From NCBI GenBank assembly GCA_027485675.1, contig JAIXQP010000041.1, forward strand, positions 62,001 through 126,000: a stretch of 64,000 nucleotides of DNA, in the 5' to 3' direction. The stretch is from Terriglobales bacterium (GTDB taxonomy: Bacteria; Acidobacteriota; Terriglobia; Bryobacterales; Bryobacteraceae). The notes beneath the pieces were generated by a model. That model was not told the origin of the DNA and did not search any database. It saw only the letters and a program-made list of their open reading frames with translations. A program made the position numbers and the translations under genes. Below are positions 59,233 to 64,000 of the stretch, one piece after another (within the stretch, counting starts at the first letter, position 1; the number at the start of each line of letters is the position of its first letter).

Positions 59233-61761
59233 ATGAGTACCAGAGAGAAATCGGAAACGAAACGGCTTCCTATGATGCCGATCCGCGACGTGGTCATCTT
59301 CCCTCACATGATGACCCCTTTCGTTGTGGGCCGGGAGAGCAGTGTGCGGGCGCTCGAAGAGGCGCTGGCGGGCGAAAAGAAGATCTTTTTGGCCACGCAG
59401 CACGACGCGAGCGTCGATGAGCCGCGGCCGGACGAAATCTATAGCGTCGGAACGATTGCCAACATTGTGCAGAGTTTGAAGCTCTCCGATGGCAATATCA
59501 AGGTGTTGGTGGAGGGTTCCGAGCGGGCGAAGGTAGTTTCCGTCAGTACCGAGGACGGCTATTTCCGCGCGACCGTAAAGACGTTTGCCACGAAGCTCGA
59601 TGCGGGTGTTTCGCTCGAATCGCTCACCAACCGCGTGACGACGCTGTTTGAGCAGTACGTCAAGCTGAGCCAGAACCTGAACTACGAGACCATGATCGCG
59701 ACGATCAAGGTGGACGATCCGGGCAAGCTGGCCGACACGGTCGGCGCGAACCTGCAGCTGACGATTGAAGAGAAGCAGGAACTGCTCGAAATCTTCGATC
59801 CGATTGACCGCTTGACGCGGGTGGCCGAAATGCTCGATATCGAAATCGAGAAGCTTTCGGTGGACCGCACGATCCAGGGCCGCGTTAAGCGGCAGATGGA
59901 ACGGGCGCAGAAAGAGTATTACCTCAACGAGAAGATCAAGGCGATTCAGAAGGAGCTCGGCCGCGGCGAAAAGAGCGAGTACGACGATCTGAAGAAGAAG
60001 ATCGAGGCCGCGGGGATGACGGCCGACGCGCTTGAGAAGGCGATGGCGGAGTTGAAACGGCTCGAACAGATGCCGCCGATGTCGGCCGAGTCGACGGTTT
60101 CGCGGAACTACCTCGACTGGTTGCTGGCCGTGCCGTGGAAGCAGAAGACGCGCGAGATTCGCGACCTGAAGTTTGCGCGCGACGTGCTCGAAAGCGACCA
60201 CTACGGGCTTGAAAAGATCAAAGAGCGGATTCTCGAGTTCCTGGCGGTACGGCGTCTCGTGAAGAATCCAAAGGGTTCGATCCTCTGCTTCGTCGGACCT
60301 CCCGGCGTCGGCAAAACCTCGCTCGGGATGTCGATTGCGAAGGCGACCGGCCGGAAGTTCGTGCGGCTTTCGCTGGGCGGCGTGCGGGATGAGGCCGAGA
60401 TCCGGGGCCACCGGCGGACCTACATTGGGGCGTTGCCGGGCCAGGTGATCCAGATGATGAAGAAAGCGGGCACGAAGAACCCCGTTTTCATGCTGGATGA
60501 AATCGACAAGATGTCGACCGACTTCCGGGGCGATCCCTCGGCGGCGCTGCTCGAAGTGCTCGATCCGGCGCAGAACGACAAGTTCATGGACCACTACCTC
60601 GACGTCGATTACGACTTGAGCGAGGTGCTGTTTGTGGCGACGGCCAACGTGATGCACACGATTCCGGCCCCGTTGCAGGACCGTATGGAAGTGATCCGGC
60701 TGAGCGGCTACACCGAGCTCGAAAAGGCCGAAATCGCCCGCCGGTTCCTGATCACCAAGCAGAAGGCGGCCACCGGTTTGGCCGAGACGCAGGTGGACTT
60801 CACGCCGGAAGGCGTTTCGACCCTGATCCAGGGATATACGCGGGAGTCTGGTGTCCGCAACCTGGAGCGGGAGATCGGCAACATCTGCCGGAAGGTGGCG
60901 CGGAAGGTGGTCGAAGCGTCTGTGGATGACGAGCCCGAAGTGATCGCGCGGGGCGGGGAACTGGTCGAAGAGACCCCCGAAAAGCCGGCGAAGAAGGGTA
61001 AGAAGGCCAAGGCGGCCCAGGAAGCCGCGGAGGCCAAACCGGTGGAGAGCAAGTTGCCTCCGGTATCCGTGACGCCGCAATCGTTGCTCGAAATGCTGGG
61101 ACCGCCTCGGTTCCGCGATACGCAAGCCAGCAAGAAGAACGATATTGGCGCGACGGTGGGCCTGGCGTGGACCGAGGTCGGTGGGTCCATCCTGACGACG
61201 GAAGTCACCGTTATGGAAGGCCGCGGCAAGCTGACGTTGACGGGGAAACTCGGAGACGTGATGCAGGAGTCGGCGCAGGCGGCGATGAGCTACGTGCGGA
61301 GCCGGGCGAATTCGCTGGGCCTCGCCCGGGACTTCTACCGGAATCTCGATATCCATCTGCATGTCCCCGAGGGAGCGATTCCGAAGGACGGCCCGTCGGC
61401 CGGAATTACAATCGCTACGAGTATGTGCAGCGCGTTGACCAACATTCCGGTGCGGGGTGACATCGCGATGACGGGCGAGATCACCGTGCGCGGTAAGGTG
61501 TTGCCGATTGGCGGATTGAAGGAGAAGATGCTGGCGGCTCACCGCCAAGGCATTTTCGAACTCGTCTTGCCAAAGGATAACGAGAAAGATCTGCATGACA
61601 TTCCGGAGACGATCCGGAAAGAGATGAAACTCAACTTCGTCGAGAGCATGGATGAGGTGTTGAAGATCGCCTTGGAGCGAGAAGTGACGCCTTTACCGAT
61701 TGTTCCTCCGGCGACGGCCCAACCCGAAGCTCCTGTGGGTTCGGACGACATCACGCATTAG
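59233..61761 (+). CDS. lon: Endopeptidase La (Lon protease)
   Basis: An 842-residue ATP-dependent protease. Residues 1-200 are the LON substrate domain ([17 protein letters not shown]). The AAA+ module has Walker [11 protein letters not shown] with Lys361 and Walker [10 protein letters not shown]. The proteolytic domain has the dyad Ser722 (KDGPSAGIT) and Lys765 (LKEKMLAA), spaced 43 apart as in E. coli. It is about 58 residues longer than E. coli Lon, largely because of a Lys/Ala/Glu-rich insert around residues 577-610 ([20 protein letters not shown]). The start is ATG 59233. Confidence 0.97.
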   Translation: MSTREKSETKRLPMMPIRDVVIFPHMMTPFVVGRESSVRALEEALAGEKKIFLATQHDASVDEPRPDEIYSVGTIANIVQSLKLSDGNIKVLVEGSERAKVVSVSTEDGYFRATVKTFATKLDAGVSLESLTNRVTTLFEQYVKLSQNLNYETMIATIKVDDPGKLADTVGANLQLTIEEKQELLEIFDPIDRLTRVAEMLDIEIEKLSVDRTIQGRVKRQMERAQKEYYLNEKIKAIQKELGRGEKSEYDDLKKKIEAAGMTADALEKAMAELKRLEQMPPMSAESTVSRNYLDWLLAVPWKQKTREIRDLKFARDVLESDHYGLEKIKERILEFLAVRRLVKNPKGSILCFVGPPGVGKTSLGMSIAKATGRKFVRLSLGGVRDEAEIRGHRRTYIGALPGQVIQMMKKAGTKNPVFMLDEIDKMSTDFRGDPSAALLEVLDPAQNDKFMDHYLDVDYDLSEVLFVATANVMHTIPAPLQDRMEVIRLSGYTELEKAEIARRFLITKQKAATGLAETQVDFTPEGVSTLIQGYTRESGVRNLEREIGNICRKVARKVVEASVDDEPEVIARGGELVEETPEKPAKKGKKAKAAQEAAEAKPVESKLPPVSVTPQSLLEMLGPPRFRDTQASKKNDIGATVGLAWTEVGGSILTTEVTVMEGRGKLTLTGKLGDVMQESAQAAMSYVRSRANSLGLARDFYRNLDIHLHVPEGAIPKDGPSAGITIATSMCSALTNIPVRGDIAMTGEITVRGKVLPIGGLKEKMLAAHRQGIFELVLPKDNEKDLHDIPETIRKEMKLNFVESMDEVLKIALEREVTPLPIVPPATAQPEAPVGSDDITH

Positions 61762-61809
61762 CCAATAGGACGGGGGCAGTGCCCAACTGCCCCTTCGCCA
61801 CCACCCGCT

Positions 61810-62397
61810 TTGCCCCCCTCCACGAAACCCACCGCAGAGTTTATACTAAGTACAACCATCCCAGAGCAATATCCGAAGGGCCACACCCCGGAGGTTGCGT
61901 TCCTGGGCCGCAGTAACGTGGGAAAGTCCAGTTTGTTGAACTGTTTGGCCGGCAGTAAAAAGCTTGCCTTCACCAGTTCGCAGCCGGGCCGAACACAGTC
62001 CATCAACTTCTTCCGCATTGGTGGAGAGATCCTCTTCGCCGATCTTCCCGGCTACGGCTTCGCCAAAGTTCCCTTAGAAATCAAAAACGCTTGGCAGACG
62101 ATGGTGGAAACCTATCTGCTGCGTCGCGAGACTTTAGGTCTTTGTATCCTGCTGCTCGATGGCAGGCGAGGCTGGATGGAGCACGATCGCGCCCTGCGGG
62201 AGTGGCTCGAACATCACCAAAAGAGCTACCTCGTGGTAGCGACCAAAGTAGACAAACTCAATCAATCTGAACTGCATCACGGCTTGGCCGCCATCCGGAA
62301 AGAGATGCCCGGGGGCGAGCTAGTGCCGTTCTCGGCCATTACGGGGCAGGGAGCGAGGGAAATTTGGCAAGCGATCAAGAAATCAACCAGCCGGTAA
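61810..62397 (+). CDS. engB: Ribosome biogenesis GTPase (YihA/YsxC)
   Basis: A 195-residue GTP-binding protein for 50S subunit assembly. The G1 motif is [14 protein letters not shown]2 region [12 protein letters not shown]3 [13 protein letters not shown]4 ATKVDKL and G5 PFSAITGQG, all in their expected order. The length is usual. The start is TTG 61810, with no clear ribosome-binding site. It overlaps rho by 34 bases. lon ends 48 bases upstream. Confidence 0.95.
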   Translation: MPPSTKPTAEFILSTTIPEQYPKGHTPEVAFLGRSNVGKSSLLNCLAGSKKLAFTSSQPGRTQSINFFRIGGEILFADLPGYGFAKVPLEIKNAWQTMVETYLLRRETLGLCILLLDGRRGWMEHDRALREWLEHHQKSYLVVATKVDKLNQSELHHGLAAIRKEMPGGELVPFSAITGQGAREIWQAIKKSTSR

Positions 62398-63776
62398 CGC
62401 CGGACCAGGGCGGGACCGAAGCAACTCCCGCGGAGATGAAGCCCAAAGCCGCCAAAGCAGAAAAGGCGGCGGCTAGTAATGGCGCGGGTGGCGAGGCCGC
62501 CGAGCCGAGCAAACGGGATCCCAATACCCTCGATCTGGTGGAACTCAAGGAGATGAGCATTCAGAAGCTGAATGTCATCGCCAAGGAGTTCGGCGTGGCC
62601 GGCGCGGCCGGACTGCGGAAGCAGGAACTGATCTTCAAGATCCTGCAGGCACAGGCGGAAAAGAGCGGCCTGATCTTCTCAGAAGGGGTGCTCGAGTGCC
62701 TCCCCGATGGGTTCGGCTTCCTGCGGGCGCCCGAGTACAACTACCTGCCAGGGCCGGACGATGTCTACGTTTCGCCCTCGCAGATTCGCCGGTTCGACCT
62801 CCGCACGGGCGATACCATCAGCGGGCAGATCCGTCCGCCGAAGGAAGGCGAGCGGTATTTTGCGCTGATTAAGGTGGATGCGATCAATTTTGAGCCGCCC
62901 GAAGAGGCGCGGAACAAGATCTTCTTCGACAACCTGACGCCGCTTTATCCGCAGGAGCGCATCAAGCTCGAAACGGTGAAGGACAACTTCTCCGGCCGGG
63001 TGATGGACCTGATGGTGCCCATTGGCAAAGGCCAGCGCGGGTTGATCGTGGCCCCTCCGCGCACGGGGAAAACCATGCTGCTGCAGGCGATTGCCAACTC
63101 CGTGACCACGAACCACCCGGACGTCACCATGATCGTGCTGCTCATCGACGAGCGCCCGGAAGAGGTGACGGATATGCAGCGGAGCGTGAAGGGCGAAGTG
63201 ATCAGCTCCACCTTCGACGAACCGGCGGCCCGCCACGTGCAGGTGGCCGAGATGGTGATCGAGAAGGCGAAGCGGCTGGTGGAACACAAGCGGGATGTTG
63301 TCATTCTGCTCGACTCCATCACCCGGTTGGCGCGCGCCTACAACACCGTGGTGCCGCCGTCGGGCAAGGTGCTTTCGGGCGGTGTGGACTCGAACGCCCT
63401 GCAGCGTCCGAAGCGGTTTTTCGGCGCGGCGCGGAATATTGAAGAAGGCGGGTCGCTGACGATCATCGCGACGGCGTTGATCGACACCGGCTCCCGGATG
63501 GACGACGTGATCTTTGAAGAGTTCAAAGGCACCGGCAACATGGAAGTACACCTCGACCGGAAGTTGGTGGACAAGCGCGTCTTCCCGGCCATCGACATCA
63601 ATAAGAGCGGCACCCGGAAAGAGGAGCTGCTGATGCCGAAAGAGGAGTTGAACCGGGTTTGGATTCTCCGTAAAGTGCTGAATCCATTGTCCCCTGTGGA
63701 GTCCATGGAGCTGTTGCAGGACAAGCTCGGCAAGACGCGGAGCAACGCTGAGTTCCTCGCCTCGATGAGTGGTTGA
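62364..63776 (+). CDS. rho: Transcription termination factor Rho
   Basis: A 470-residue hexameric RNA helicase that ends transcription. The N-terminal 50 residues are Ala/Lys/Glu-rich and probably disordered. The Rho N-domain ([20 protein letters not shown]) and RNA-binding cold-shock domain ([20 protein letters not shown]) follow. The ATPase core has [45 protein letters not shown] and [20 protein letters not shown]. The start is TTG 62364, four bases after GAGGGA, inside the end of engB, which indicates coupling. Confidence 0.97.
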   Translation: MASDQEINQPVTPDQGGTEATPAEMKPKAAKAEKAAASNGAGGEAAEPSKRDPNTLDLVELKEMSIQKLNVIAKEFGVAGAAGLRKQELIFKILQAQAEKSGLIFSEGVLECLPDGFGFLRAPEYNYLPGPDDVYVSPSQIRRFDLRTGDTISGQIRPPKEGERYFALIKVDAINFEPPEEARNKIFFDNLTPLYPQERIKLETVKDNFSGRVMDLMVPIGKGQRGLIVAPPRTGKTMLLQAIANSVTTNHPDVTMIVLLIDERPEEVTDMQRSVKGEVISSTFDEPAARHVQVAEMVIEKAKRLVEHKRDVVILLDSITRLARAYNTVVPPSGKVLSGGVDSNALQRPKRFFGAARNIEEGGSLTIIATALIDTGSRMDDVIFEEFKGTGNMEVHLDRKLVDKRVFPAIDINKSGTRKEELLMPKEELNRVWILRKVLNPLSPVESMELLQDKLGKTRSNAEFLASMSG

Positions 63777-63869
63777 GGAATTTCGTTTTCGCGAAGGCTG
63801 GCCGCATAACCTTTCGCTGTAAATTTTCGTCATAACCGTTGTAGAAGTCCTTAAAGGATGTTCACGCCT

Positions 63870-64000
63870 ATGTCGTCTCAGCCGATGGATACGAACCCGC
63901 TGTACATGTCAAACGCTGCTCTCCCGGAGATGCCGGCGCCAACCCCCTCCACGCCAGGCGCCGCGGGTCCCAAAGCCGTCATTCCGGAGCGGCCCGACCG
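63870..64000 (+). CDS. Start of an unidentified gene, cut by the window edge
   Basis: A frame opens at ATG 63870 (or ATG 63858, same frame) and is still open at base 64000. AAAGGA at 63853-63858 could serve the later ATG. The first 44 residues are Pro/Ala/Met/Ser-rich (SSQPMDTNPLYMSNAALPEM, PAPTPSTPGAAGPKAVIPE) and look disordered and cytoplasmic. Too little is visible to name it. Confidence 0.6.
   Translation, partial: MSSQPMDTNPLYMSNAALPEMPAPTPSTPGAAGPKAVIPERPD

Noticed and set aside
63777-63857. CATAACC direct repeats after rho as a regulatory site
   Set aside because: Two seven-base copies 27 bases apart are too short to be significant without conservation data.

Overview
The window is GC-rich, densely packed and reads like a chromosome segment of a soil-type member of the Acidobacteriota, probably of the Bryobacter/Solibacter kind. 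I infer this from gene content: DUF1501 plus DUF1549/DUF1553 cytochrome-like proteins, paired sulfatases, PEGA and PPC proteins, DUF1080, many secreted proteins and frequent TTG/GTG starts. No 16S gene is present to confirm it, and I see no phage, transposase or CRISPR array.

Layout. 1-1401: 3' end of threonine dehydrogenase, a small unknown gene and a YggX-like iron protein. 1540-6898: a tight five-gene acyl-transfer cassette made of an MBOAT O-acyltransferase, two SGNH proteins, an acyl carrier protein and a KSIII-like enzyme whose active-site Cys is Ser. 6975-11199: two transglutaminase-like proteins, the first lacking every catalytic residue, and a membrane protein. 11232-18534: secreted DUF1501, DUF1549/1553, cytochrome-WD40 and PPC proteins in one run. 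18521-29604, minus strand: a BNR-repeat protein, an ABC-2 permease, a glycosyltransferase-methyltransferase fusion, three more glycosyltransferases, DUF3108, DinB and a sulfatase, which looks like a cell-surface glycan locus. 29714-38460: PEGA protein, sugar epimerase, AAA ATPase divergent from a secretin-like protein, TauE/SafE exporter and an enolase-superfamily enzyme. 38493-42116: DUF3050 and DUF4198 genes divergent around a Fur-box-like site, then an S9 peptidase. 42325-42732: a decayed hicBA toxin-antitoxin pair. 42806-47022, minus: lysC, cmk and a PQQ-type dehydrogenase. 47220-48165: three small stress/membrane proteins closed by a terminator. 48225-57744: HNH endonuclease, a frameshifted comF, sulfatase, DUF1080, a LuxR-type regulator, tRNA-Cys, Smr, an XRE regulator and glycoside hydrolases GH113 and GH105. 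57854-64000: the housekeeping run clpX, lon, engB, rho and the start of one more gene.

The best candidate for an undescribed system is the 1540-6898 cassette. It resembles the Dlt D-alanylation logic (membrane acyltransferase, SGNH-like helper, dedicated carrier protein), but a Ser-type KSIII stands where DltA, the carrier-loading enzyme, would be. A second large-scale signal is a GC-skew sign change near 27-29 kb that ignores gene direction, as expected at a replication-strand switch or a recent inversion boundary. Functions are read from sequence motifs by eye. Starts were moved from the longest frame where a signal peptide, ribosome-binding site or neighbouring gene argued for it.
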